DNA of 64,000 bases from Coffea arabica (lineage: Eukaryota > Streptophyta > Magnoliopsida > Gentianales > Rubiaceae). The notes under the pieces were generated by a model. The model was not told the origin of the DNA, did not search any database, and saw only the letters and a program-made list of their open reading frames with translations. Where the stretch lies: the NCBI RefSeq assembly GCF_036785885.1, contig NC_092320.1, positions 17,733,557 to 17,797,556 on the forward strand, given 5' to 3'. Shown one piece after another: positions 10,966 through 22,285 of the stretch; position 1 is the stretch's first letter; each line of letters begins with the position of its first letter. Made by a program: the position numbers and the translations under genes.

Positions 10966-13900
10966 ATGAGAGTCATGGTGTGGAATTGTCGAGGTGCGGG
11001 AAGACCCTTGACAGTTTCCCAAATGGAGGAGGTAAATAGACTCCACTTCCCAGAGATATGGTTCTTGGCAGAGACTAAAAATAAGAAGTGTTACATGAAC
11101 AAGTTGAAGCTGAAATTAAAGTTTGATAATTTGTTTGTTGTGGATCCAGTAGGAAGGTCAGGGGGCTTGGCTGTAATGTGGAAAAAGGATGTCCAGGTTA
11201 AAAGAGTTCTATACATGAATTTTACTATAGAGTTATGCATTGAGGACCCGAGTAAAAAGATTTCTTGGTGGTTGGTGTGCGTATATGCTAGTACATATGA
11301 TGTGACTAGGGGGCAGCAATGGCAAATTATTGGGAATAGGAGGAACTTATGGGGTAATAGATGGTTGCTGGTTGGGGATATGAATGACATAGTAAGTAAT
11401 GGGAAAAAATGGGGAGGAATACAGAGATCTGAAAGGAGTTTTAAACAATTTCGAGATTTTATTAGTATAAACGAACTGATAGATATTGGATTCGAAGGTA
11501 AGCCGTGGACTTGGAGCAATAATTGGGATAATGAGGGAGAAGTGAGAGAAAGGCTGGATAGAATGCTTGGGAGTAGGGCATGGAGGATGAAGTTTGAAAA
11601 AGCAAAATGCTATCATATTCACAATGAAGCTTCTGATCACTGTATGCTCCTTCTACACACTGAACCAAAAGATAGGAACAAGAAACGAAGGTTCTGGTTT
11701 GATAGGAGATGGTTACAGTATAAGGAGGTGCATGGGGTGGTTAAGAGGGCTTGGGGTAAGGAGCAGATGGGATCGAGGTTGTTTCAGGTTAAAAATAGAA
11801 TAAAGGAATGTAGGATGGCATTGTTGAGCTGGAATAAGAGCTTGAAGAACAATGCTAGGTATGAGATTGATAGGATTAAGCAAGAAATCCAAAAGGTGCG
11901 AGAGAAGAGCACCCCAGATAGGCGACAAAGATTGTGGGAATTAAAGAGGAGGCTAGCTGATGCATACAAGAAAGAAGAATTGTTTTGGGGGCAAAAAGCT
12001 AGAGTGAACTGGTTGCGAGAAGGGGATAAGAACTCTAGTTATTTTCATGCGGTTGTGGCTGGGAGGAGAAAGAGGAATACTCTCTATTACAGCAATGCAG
12101 AAGGAGGGAGGAGAGTGGTGTAAAGATGAGGAGGAAGTGGTGGGGGAGATAAATGGATACTTTGACAGGCTCTTCACATCTTCCAATCCTTGAGGAATTT
12201 GCACCAATCATTCAGTGTATCCCACAGGTCATTACTGATCATATGAATGCATTACTGACCAGGCCTATAACAGAATTGGAGGTCAAAAAAGCTGTCTTCT
12301 CTTTACATCCTAACAAAGCTCCAGGTCCGGATGGTATGAGTCCAGTTTTTTTTCAAAAGTTTTGGAATATTGTTAAGCTAGATTTGATTGCTGCTATTTC
12401 TAGTTTTTTCCATTCTGGTAACTTGTTAAAGCTATAAACGAAACATGTATTACTCTGATCCCTAAAACAGATTTCCCTACCTTAGTTTCTCAGTTCAGGC
12501 CTATCAGCTTGTGTAATGTGATATATAGAGTCATTTCTAAAATCCTAGTGAATAGGGTAAAACCTTTCCTGACCTGTTTTGTTAGTGCTAATCAATCCGC
12601 TTTTATTCCTGGAAGGCATATTACTGATAATATTATGATTGCACATGAGCTTATCCACTGTTTGAATAATAGGAGGGGTGGTACGAATGCTTTTATGGCT
12701 ATTAAGCTTGATATGGCTAAAGCCTATGATAGGGTAGAATGGGGATTCCTGGAAAAGATCATGTCGCAGATGGGGTTTTGTTCTGTTTGGATTAACTGGA
12801 TTTCAAAGTGTGTGTCTTCTGTGACATATAGTTTTAATATCAATGGGGAGAAAAAGGGTTTTGTCAGACCTTCTAGAGGCCTTAGGCAAGGGGATCCATT
12901 GTCCCCTTTCTTGTTCCTACTGGTTTCAGAGGGGCTTTCTAAATTGCTAAACACAGCCATGAGGGAACACAGGATATCAGGTTTGAAAATTACTGCGGCA
13001 AGCCCTGCTCTCTCACACCTTTTGTTTGCAGACGATACCTTAATTTTCTGCAGGGCAACTCTAGAGGAAGCTGGTAGAGTGAGACAACTGCTGGAGACGT
13101 ATGGGAAAGCATCTGGACAATCTATCAACACGGAAAAGTCCTCTGTGCCGTTCAGTAAGAATACTGAGGAGAGTAGTATGGAGGGGATATTGCAGGAATT
13201 GGGAGGAATGAAGCATGTAAGACAGAGTAGATATTTAGGGCTCCCTGTATTAATTGGGAGGTCTAAGGCACAAGTGTTCAACTATATAAGGGATAAGGTG
13301 AACAACAGGATAAAGGGATGGAAGGAAAAGATGCTCAGCCAGGCAGGTAAGGAGGTATTGCTAAAGTCGGTGGCTATGGCAATGCCAAACTATGCTATGA
13401 ATTGCTGTAAGCTACCCGTGGGACTATGTAAAGATATATGTAGGGACATGGCTAAATTCTGGTGGGGGAGCAAAGAAGATGAGAAACGAGTGCATTGGAT
13501 GGGATGGAGGAAGTTAACTCAGGTTAAGGGGAAGGGAGGCCTGGGGTTCAGGGACTTGCATGAGTTTAACAAAGCAATGCTAGCAAAACAGTTGTGGAGG
13601 ATCATAACCAAACCAAACTTATTGGTTAGTAAGGTACTGAGAGGTAAGTACTTCAAGGGGGAGTCCATATGGAAGATGAAGCCTAGGAATTCTGATTCAT
13701 GGATGTGGAGGAGTGTGGTGGGTGCGAGGGAGGTGCTGGAAACAGGAGCTAGGAAACGAGTAGGAGATGGAGGCACTATCAACATATGGAAGGACAGGTG
13801 GTTGTTAGGTAAGGACCATGGTAAGGTAACTACAACAAGGCCGCCAGAATGTCAAATGCAGATGGTACAGGAGTTGATACAAGATGGAAAATGGAATAGA

Positions 13901-15118
13901 ATACTAGTGGAGAGAACCTTTAATGAGGCAGACTGCCAAAGGATCTTGGCTATTCCACTGAGCTTACATGGAGGAAAGGATAAACTTATATGGCCTCACA
14001 GTAAGAATGGGGAGTACACTGTCAGGTCAGGATATGTGGTGGCTAAGGAACTGCAGCAAGGGGAGACAGAGGTAGGGGTACAGGGGGGGAGTAGTAGGAA
14101 TGAACATGGCTCTGAGGTATGGAAGATCCTATGGAGTTTTAATATGAAACATAAATTAAAGCATTTTATATGGAAAGCGCTGCAAAATATATTGCCAGTG
14201 AATGAGGTGATCAAGCGAAGGATTGGAAGAGGATCAGAGGTGTGTGCCTGCTGTGGGGAGCAACCTGAAACACTGGAGCATATGTTTTTCTTTTGCAAAC
14301 ATGCAGAGTCTATCTGGAAAGCATCACCAATACAGTGGGATGGTTTGCTAGAATTCAGGAAAAGCTTCTGGCTATGGTGGATTAGTTTAATGGAGGCAAA
14401 GGCAAGGAATGAGGGAGTGGAACACATCTGTCTCACGGTGAACTTGCTTTGGCAAATCTGGAAGTCTCGTAATAGGCTTCAGTTCAATAGTGAGGTAGGA
14501 TGTCCAGGTAGAGTGGGGATGAAGGCAGTCCAGGAGTGGAATGAAAATGAGGTAGCCCAGTGTATGGAGAGAGGGAAGGTGCTGGAGGAAAAAGATAAGC
14601 AGAGAGCTTCAATGGAATGGCTACCCCCTGCAGAGGGGTTTGTTAAGATGAACGTGGATGCAGCTATGAACACAGCAAAGGGAATAATAGGGTGGGGTGT
14701 GGTTGCAAGACAGGTGGATGGGGGAGTGCTGAAAGCTTGGGCTGGAAGAGACGAGAGGTATACTGAAGCAGCGGTGGAGGAAGCTACTGTCATTAGAACA
14801 GCACTTATTAAAGCTGGAAGGATGGGATGGAGGAAGGTTGAGGTCCAATCTGATTGCAAAGGAGTTGTGGAAAGTATCAAGGCAAGATGCAGGAGGGACC
14901 CGAAAGTGGGAACAATTGTGGAAGATATTCTTAGACTGAGGGACACGTTTCAGCAGTGTTACTTTTCCTTTGTTAATAGGGAAGGGAACTGTGTAAGTCA
15001 TAATCTGGCAAAATTTGCCATGCAAATGACAAGTGATATAGAGTGGGAAGAATCTTTCCCAGTTTGGCTAGTAAACTTAGCCAAGAAAGATGTAAGAGCA
15101 GTTGCTCATCTAGTGTAA
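10966..15118 (+). pseudogene. LINE ORF2 polyprotein: endonuclease, RT, zinc finger, RNase H
   Basis: ORF2 would nick target DNA and copy LINE RNA into it. The ATG at 10966 (MRVMVWNCRGAG a few residues on) is chosen because the longer open frame begins only at GTG. Endonuclease motifs: VWNCRGAG, WFLAETK, LLVGDMND, SDHCMLLL. A frameshift at about 12100, a stop plus shift at about 12192 and a one-base loss near 12430 break the frame. It is then open from 12440 to 15118. RT motifs: NKAPGPDGM, FRPISLCNV, AFIPGRHITDN, LDMAKAYDRVEW, GLRQGDPLSPFLF, FADDTLIF. zf-RVT lies around 14110-14320 (CACCGEQPETLEHMFFFC). RNase H is at 14640-15090 (MNVDAAMN, EEATVIRTAL, QSDCKGVV, VSHNLAKFA) and keeps its acidic residues. 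Confidence 0.9.
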
Positions 15119-15158
15119 CTTTGACTATCAATGAAAGCTGTTATCGTTTGGAAAAAAA

Positions 15159-15175
15159 GAAAGCTGTGTCCTAAG
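15159..15175 (+). repeat. LINE target-site duplication, right copy
   Basis: GAAAGCTGTGTCCTAAG, directly after the A tract; partner of 10161-10177. Confidence 0.9.
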
Positions 15176-15858
15176 ACGGCAAACAATGGTTTGTGACTGG
15201 AAAGGGGGAGGAAAAAAGTGAGTACAGTCTCCTCAGCCAGGAAAATAGTGTGAAGTTATTTTGGACAGGCATCAGAAATTGTTGCTGGGATGAAATAACC
15301 AGCATAGCAGACACAGATCAAGTTTTAGACAAATCACCAGAAGTGTCTGCCTACATGGCTAATGACATGCTGGAATGAAATAATGAAAACAAAGCCCTGT
15401 ATCCGCTGCATAAACATTGCGAATATGCAAATCATGTTTTGGAGAGTCAAAAGGCTTGCAACTGCATTTAGAACACTTTCAGAGAGAACTTAAAGGTTAC
15501 TCGCACCAAATTAGGATAGATTGAGCGGGAAACGTCAGATTAGTAGGAAGACATCCTAGACAAAGTAATAAGCACAAAATCCATAACCAACAGTACAAAT
15601 CTTCCATCAGATTATTGATCCTAATCTAATGACTCACTACATGGTGCAACTTGTAGCAAAATAACAAAAGACTGCTGCCATGTGCTCGATTCAAAGTGTA
15701 CCATTACCAAGTTCTTAACTTCCAAATGATAAACTCAAAAACAATTCACAATGCATTTGTTCTTTGAAACTAAGCCAGAGGAACATACATCGTTCAGTTT
15801 TTGTCTACAATAGCTCGTCTCATCCAAGGCCAAAATTTAGTGTATTTGTTGGAAAAGA
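15176..15858. other. Intergenic DNA between LINE and SEN54
   Basis: No supported coding frame. It probably contains the SEN54 3' untranslated region at its right end, since that gene's stop codon is at 15859. A short plus-strand frame at 15193-15378 has no recognisable features. Confidence 0.45.
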
Positions 15859-18280
15859 TCAAGGAAGTGTAGGAAGCTCCAATCTGTTGAATGAGAAGAA
15901 ACTGACGCGTCCATGATCAACATTACAGAATTTTAGAGGGCAGCCATGACAACATCTCTCAAGTTCCTCAATCTCTTGTTTTGACAGAGGATGGACACTA
16001 GCACAAGAAGCAGATTTCGTTATTATTAAATACAAAAAAAAAAAAAAACACAAACCAGGACACAAAAAGCCCATCACCTTTTCAAGTTCACGTCATAAAA
16101 GGAGAGCTTGAGAAAAGGGGTTCATATTCTGCATACTAACAATGTTCAAGGGAATAAAGGTGAGGGGCTTAGTGTAATTTAGAATTAAATTTAAAAAAAG
16201 GCAATCTTGCTTGAATCCCCTAAGAAACTTCTAGTTTCTGAGTCTATGCATTCAAGCATGTATCATCAGCCACTCAACACAGACACCATATGCACAACAT
16301 AAGTTTTCTGCAGATTTAAACAGAATAAGTTATAAAGCTCCGAATTAGAATTACCTTGTAAGGCAGAGGATGAAACATGGGGTGCCAGGAGAAGACTTCT
16401 TAAACTTGCTATTAGGAGGGTAAACATCAAATAATGGTCTAACTTCATTAATGTCCATGCCGTGAAACATCTCAGTAATAATAAAATTCTCTCTTGACTC
16501 TCCATTCACTCTCTCATTTACATCTGTTGAATCTTGGGCACTAGAATCAGTCTTCATTGTCCAAGGTATACCATGCCGCCCAACAACATAACCAAGAGCT
16601 TTTAAGTGTTTATATGCCTCAAAAGACTCCCATGAGAATCCATTCTTCTTTTCTTGGACTTTATTATAAATATATTTCAGAGGAAAGGGTGTATTGTCCT
16701 CATCCAGAAGATACAAAGCTCCAATTTCAGCCAAAAACCTACAAAAGAGAAACAACTGAGATTATCTTGAAATACCAAAAATGCAGCGATTAAGCGATAC
16801 TAATAATATCTTATGTGCCACTGCTGGTCCTTTTCTACTTCAGTAGATATGGCTCATAATAAAGAAATTAATGAAATCCTCAGGTTGAGCAAATTGGTGC
16901 TAAACAGTCGACTACCTAATTTGAAATCAAACATAAACCAATCTTTTATTTATCAAACACTGATGTGTAGCTTAATTCTTAGAGAATGTAAATATCAAGA
17001 ATGCTCCATGATTGCAAAATACAGCTGTCTGCAAGAATTAAAACCCTCACTCTAGTGAAATATTCTGTGAAATTCAAGCTTTTGGATGAATTAAATGGAA
17101 ATATAAATGCTCGTTTTTTTGATGTTATCTGAGGGATTAAGGATGGCATTCTTTCATCTTAATTAGCATATCACCATTTTGAACAAATTGAACACTGTCA
17201 GAATGCAGTGGAAGTGGTCTAAATGAGAGACTAGCAGTAAAAGCAAAAAAGTATGGTCTTTCAGAATACCAAAGATTACTCAAAGATGTCACACTATGAA
17301 ATCAATGCACCAAACTTCAGAGCTTCATTGAACCGAGATGGCTCAAGTTATGAATGTAGCAAGCACCTAAAGTCAAACAAGAGAAGTGAATTTCAAACTT
17401 AAATTATTAACCAAGCTTTTTTTTTTTTTTTTGGTAATGAACATGTCACGCGGTAACATACAATGACAGGTAACAGAAACTCATACGTTGCATCTCTCCT
17501 ATAGTAAAGCCACCATAAGTTAACTAACCACATCTGCGGTCATGTTTATCAAACACTAAATTCATTGCTCACTTTTCAACCTTGAAGGAACCTTACTTAT
17601 AGAAAAGGATACAACGCCAATATTAGCCAGGCTATTCAGAAGTTATGTTTTAAAAAAGTTCATAAATTTAGTAAGACATGCAACAAACCAAGTGCTAATA
17701 AATTTATGTTTTAAAAAATTCCATAAATTTATTGTGTCAAGCCAAGTGCTAATAAAAGATATACTTAGCACCAACTCAGAAGCATCAAGACATGCAAAAT
17801 ATGATCATTTTCTGATTTCTTTGGTCTCCTGTACTGATTGAATAAGGATGAAACAATTTAAACAGAAAGGAACCCTGAATATGTCGACATAAAGAAACAG
17901 AAATCACATCACCTACAAAGTTTCTTCAATAGAGCAGTAAATTTTGCCTCTACGAACTATTCCAGTACTTGTCCACATCCCTCCCTTCCTCTCCACCACC
18001 TCAGCCATTTCCAAATCATCAATCCACCGTGCTTTTGACACATCTTTCCTTTAAGGGGCAACAAAAACAACCATTAATTGCACAAAGTCATCTGGAGGAA
18101 CTTCATCCACAAAACCAACCCAAAAAGGAACAAAAAAAACTGATAAACAAATTATAGGCACCTAAATTGCAACTTGGGTATGTCACCAGATGCATAGAAA
18201 TTCTCCTCATCATTTAAGTCATCCAAGCAACCCTCAGAATCACTTGTTTCCGAGAAATTGGCCCAGCTTTCAGCCTCCAT
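15859..18280 (-). CDS. SEN54: tRNA-splicing endonuclease subunit SEN54
   Basis: Structural subunit of the four-protein nuclear endonuclease that cuts introns from pre-tRNAs. Four exons on the minus strand: 18280-18162, 18048-17917, 16738-16355, 15997-15859. They sum to 774 nt (257 residues) with intact frame and GT-AG introns. Start [17 protein letters not shown], then [29 protein letters not shown] and [20 protein letters not shown], which match the SEN54 N-terminal domain. Next come [20 protein letters not shown] and the C-terminal end ([27 protein letters not shown]). The family subunit is non-catalytic and pairs with SEN2. The large second intron (17916-16739) contains only AT-rich DNA. 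Upstream sequence to about 18800 may hold a 5' UTR intron. Confidence 0.93.
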
Positions 18281-19918
18281 TACTCAAACTGCCTAAAGGG
18301 TTCCAAAATCAAAATTTCAAACAGAGAAAACAAAGGTAAAAAGAACAGATTTTGCTCCATCAACAAAACAACGAAACGTGCTCAAAGCAATCAATAACCG
18401 TAATATCCAAAAATCTTAACTCAAACAAAGCGATTGAAGGGCAGAAAGAACATATTTTTTCTTCATAAACAAAACCAAAAAAGCGCATTCGGAAACAACA
18501 CCTCTTTTCCCATTTCTGCCACTGTATCTTTTTCTTTGTTTTTGACCCTTTTTCCCCCCCTATCGAATATTGCAGCATTAAGTTTGTTCTCGTATGTACT
18601 AAAAATAAATAATCACAAGCCAACATGAAAATGTAACACATCAATGTAAGAAAATTACCAACTAATCAAAGAAGTATAGCATTACCAGAAAATTTATCCA
18701 AAGAAAGAAACAAAACTATAAGAAGGGGAAATTTACCAATGACTAGTAACTCAATAGATTACTGAAGGAGAGGGAATTGCAAGGAAGAAGAGGAAGAAAG
18801 GCAGCAAATCGGATCGGGGCTTCGGTAGCCACATTTGGTAGTGTTTTTTTTTTTTTTTCCTGGCGGGACAAGGAGAGGTAATAATCAGTAGATATGAAGG
18901 CGTATGCTACGGGCAGGTCCGGAACCTGATAATTTAGAAACATGTCCGGTTATTTTCAGTTTTTGCACTTCTATGATGAATTTTAAGGGCAATTTTCATA
19001 ATTTGAGGATTCAGACCTAAAAGATCTTTTTTCTCGAGAAAAAGTATTGTATATGTAGAAAAACCTAATTTAGTCTTTAAATCTTTAAAACCTCACAAAT
19101 TGATCGTCACATTGCGCAATATGATGATAATACATGCACCAAAAGATTAACTTTTGTCAATAATAGCTAGACTAAAAAAAATTCAATCAAAGAGTGAATA
19201 ATTATTTAATTTCTACCCTTGTGAAATAGTGAACTGAGAATTATATGTTTGGGCGGATTTAGGTTTGTTTAAGTTTGCGGTAGTTTATTGAAAAATATTT
19301 TTTCAATAAAGTTTTTAATAGAAGTACTTATTAAGTATTTAAATACTTTTATGTATATTATTTGGAGATATAGTTCAATAAGTACTTATTGTATTAAATA
19401 ATGTGTAATTCAAAAAATTTTAAATGTATTTATCTCTTTATTTGTTTTACAATATAGGATAAAATGATTAAATTTATTATTTTATTTTTAAATCACAAAA
19501 TCTACTCTGAAAACACTAAATTTGATCTTGTGCTAAAAATATTTTTAACACCATAAGCTCTACTCCTAATTTTATGGGATGATATTTACCAAACACCTTA
19601 AAAATATTTTTAACAACTAAAAGTGCTTTTTTATCGAAAGTATCGTAACCGCAAAAGATGGTTTAACCGCAAACGGAGCTTAAAGCTTAAAAACAATGCA
19701 AAAATTCTAATTTTAGTCTTTAATCTTTACAACCCTACAAAATCTAATTGAGCTTCTAGCTATGACGAGGATTAAGATGGTATAAGTTGGGAGATTAAGG
19801 ACTGAATTGCAACTCAAGAATCACGACAAGAGCAAAAAGGACAAAATTGAGTGTGCCAAGTGGGAATGAATAAGAAATTAGGGGTGTAAAATGGAGTTGG
19901 ATTCCAATACTCTCCAAT
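18281..19918. other. SEN54 upstream region and intergenic DNA, possible small MITE
   Basis: 18281-18900 is probably SEN54 5' UTR/promoter, including a poly-T run near 18845. About 19272-19660 is AT rich and bounded by TTTGCGGTA at 19275 and its near-inverse ACCGCAAAA at 19649, as in small hAT-like MITEs, but the inverted repeat is weak and I see no sure target duplication. No coding frame is supported. Confidence 0.35.
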
Positions 19919-19971
19919 GTCCCACATCGCCTCCAGCTTCCCATACCCCTTCTATTCGGCGTCTATATATA
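19919..19971 (+). promoter_or_regulatory. snRNA-type USE plus TATA box
   Basis: GTCCCACATCG at 19919-19929 matches the plant snRNA upstream sequence element exactly. TATATATA starts at 19964, leaving 34 bases between, the spacing known for plant Pol II snRNA promoters. The predicted start is near 20000. The sequence after it is not U1, U2, U4 or U5. The ATG of the F-box gene is 140 bases downstream of the TATA box, so this may simply be that gene's promoter. Confidence 0.55.
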
Positions 19972-20110
19972 CAGCATTGCTCCAACGATAACAGGGTCTT
20001 ATTTTTCGATTACACGATATATAGCTGAGAAAGTTCTTGCAATAAAACTGAAAATAGTGCTCTAATAAGACGTTAAAAAAAAATTTATCTTTAATACCCA
20101 CTTAACATAT

Positions 20111-21415
20111 ATGGGGACGGATAAGATTCAAATTGAAAACAAGAGTAGGCCTTGGGCTGATCTTCCTCGGGACATCTTGAGAATCATCAAGAACAAATTA
20201 CCATGCCTGTCAGATAAAGTGAGTTTTGATTCAGTCTGCAAGAACTGGGGCACTCCTGGTGCTAAACTTCCATGGGTTATGACTTATTACCATAACTATA
20301 CCCGATGGCGTAGTAGATCTACAGACGAATCCTTTGAATGTCAGCTTTTCCACCCACAGGATCCAACAAGGTTCACTTCTGCAACTGTGCTCATCAAAAA
20401 TGAGATTTCTTCTGCAGCTATCCGTGATATAACCCCCATATATAGTCCCACCTGTCCCGTATATAGTCCCACCAGTCCCGGATATTGTCCGATCAGTCAC
20501 GGATACCCCATATATTGTCTGACCAGTCCTGGATTATATCCTCCAACTGGTAGGTGCATTTGTCACGATGGTAGATGTCCGAAAGTCTGTGCCTCCAAAC
20601 AGGGTTGGTTGCTTATAGTTACAGCTGATTATCTAGGGTCTGCCAAGAAAAGCATATTCACCTTCTTTAATGCATTTTTGGACCTTGTTATCTCGGTGCC
20701 CAAGTTCGCTTATGATGTTGAATTAGCCACTTTCTCCACCATCCCTACTTCTCCAAGATGCGTAATCTTCGTTCTGTATTGTTGTTCACTGGGGAAAACA
20801 CGTGTTGGGACGTATAAAATTGGTGATGTATATTGGAACACACAAGTAATCGCGGAGAGAAAGGATGATCCTCAAGCAAAGAGCATTTTATACGTTAATG
20901 AACTACTCTATTATATCTTCCAGGATGGAATGCTGGGATGTTACAGTTTTGAGAAGAATCGCAGTATTATACTTACTGAACATTTTCCACGACATTTTTC
21001 TGTAAGCTCTGTGTATCACTTTCACTTGTTTGGATGTGATGGAGAGGTTCGATTGGCAACTGCAAGCAAAAATTGCGATGAATGGTGCATTTTCAGATTC
21101 GATCACAAGGAAAATCCAATGGCATGGATTGCTGAGAAAAGCTTGGGAGGGGGTGCAGCATTGTTTGCAAGTCCTACATCATTTGTTGTCCGAGATCTAG
21201 GGGATGCAGCGGACCTTGCGGGCTGTATTTGCTATTTTGATGATGAAACTAAGGAAGTGAAGGTTTTTTCTTTGAATGATCCGCCAATATTGAAGAGTCC
21301 AGAGTGTAAACCTCTTGAAGATATACGTACGATGATCAAAGCACTGAAAACCTTGGGTTCTGATGGAGTGACAATTTGGATCCAGCCTCCTAGACCTGGT
21401 AGTATTCGAGACTAA
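20111..21415 (+). CDS. F-box/DUF295 (KIB1-4 beta-propeller) protein with CTD-like heptads
   Basis: Intronless, 434 residues. The N-terminal F-box (about residues 14-50: RPWADLPRDILRIIKNKL, then VCKNW) would bind a SKP1-like adaptor of an SCF ubiquitin ligase. The rest resembles the DUF295 domain, including PKVCASKQGWLL, FSTIPTSPRCVIFV, GTYKIGDVYWNTQV, WCIFRFDHKENPMAW and SLGGGAALF. Residues 111-147 form an unusual insert of YSPTSP-like heptads (YSPTCPV, YSPTSPG, YCPISHG), encoded by a decayed 21-bp repeat. ATG at 20111 is the first in frame; a TATA box lies 140 bases upstream. The substrate is unknown. The paralog at 23942 lacks the insert. Confidence 0.85.
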   Translation: MGTDKIQIENKSRPWADLPRDILRIIKNKLPCLSDKVSFDSVCKNWGTPGAKLPWVMTYYHNYTRWRSRSTDESFECQLFHPQDPTRFTSATVLIKNEISSAAIRDITPIYSPTCPVYSPTSPGYCPISHGYPIYCLTSPGLYPPTGRCICHDGRCPKVCASKQGWLLIVTADYLGSAKKSIFTFFNAFLDLVISVPKFAYDVELATFSTIPTSPRCVIFVLYCCSLGKTRVGTYKIGDVYWNTQVIAERKDDPQAKSILYVNELLYYIFQDGMLGCYSFEKNRSIILTEHFPRHFSVSSVYHFHLFGCDGEVRLATASKNCDEWCIFRFDHKENPMAWIAEKSLGGGAALFASPTSFVVRDLGDAADLAGCICYFDDETKEVKVFSLNDPPILKSPECKPLEDIRTMIKALKTLGSDGVTIWIQPPRPGSIRD

Positions 21416-22285
21416 TTTGTGTTCATGGCTCTCAATGCCAAAAAATAACATAAATAGTGTTTAATCTATTTTCGTAATTTTTTTTTATGGCTTTCTTATT
21501 ATTGTGGACTTTTTTTTTTTGTTTTGATCTGATTTCAAATACAGTTGATGAAGAATTATCTATATGTGGAGAAATTGTTTATCAATTATCACCTATGCTT
21601 GGCAGCTATACGTACATCTGATGTGCCAAAGAGCAAGAGGTTGTGAACTTGTGATGTTCACTTTAGAAGTTAATTTGGTTACTAGGTACACACATGTAAG
21701 GGGCATCTCTACTAAAATTCTTGTTGCATCGTCCCTAATAATAAGAATGTCCAGTAATCATTTACAGCTGAAGATTGGTCTGTGGTGCGAAATTTAGTAT
21801 CTTTGCCCCTAATACTTCACATATCACAAATTCACAATGAGTATGTGTGAAACAGAACTTTTCAAAAGTATACCAAAAGATTTTTTTTATTTTTATTTTT
21901 TTGGAAGAATTGGGGAAGCACTTCTTTTGAGTTATATGTATATATATATAGAAAAATGTTATTTACACATTTATTTTTGTTAATCACACTTCTACTGTCC
22001 TTTTAGTCATATAGTTTTTAATTATTAAACTATATGACAAAACAAATGGTGAAAGTGTAAATAACAAAAAATTGAGTGCGAATAATATTTATATATATAT
22101 ATATTCACGCACACATCATAATTTCATTAAATAATGAAATCCGCTATGCTATGAAAAGTCACCATCTTGTACTCATGGGCGGGTAGATCTGGGGAAAATT
22201 TTTTTATTTTTTAAATCAATGATCAAATGCCCCTTCCTTTTCGCAATTGCATTCACTTTCTTTGATTCCAAAAAGTAAATAAATA
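21416..22285. other. 3' region of F-box gene 1 and AT-rich spacer
   Basis: No coding frame supported. 21945-22105 contains an imperfect inverted repeat around TATATATA runs: TTATTTACACATTTATTTTTGT near 21959 mirrors AGTGTAAATAACAAAAAATT near 22052. It is probably a small palindromic MITE remnant of about 140 bp. Confidence 0.35.

Larger units (their letters stand above)
10161..15175 (+). mobile_element. L1-type LINE with target-site duplication, 5'-truncated
   Basis: Non-LTR element on the plus strand, bounded by near-identical 17-bp direct repeats (10161-10177 and 15159-15175, one mismatch). It ends in a short A tract (GGAAAAAAA at 15150-15158). ORF1 begins in its C-terminal part just inside the left repeat, so the copy is 5'-truncated, as target-primed reverse transcription often produces. 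Domain order is ORF1 tail, AP endonuclease, RT, zf-RVT zinc finger, RNase H. A C-terminal RNase H is typical of plant L1 elements. Confidence 0.93.

Noticed and set aside
12724-13281. Long minus-strand frame inside the LINE
   Set aside because: Shadow of the RT coding frame; no coding features of its own.
15193-15378. Small plus-strand frame after the LINE
   Set aside because: No conserved features and no gene context.
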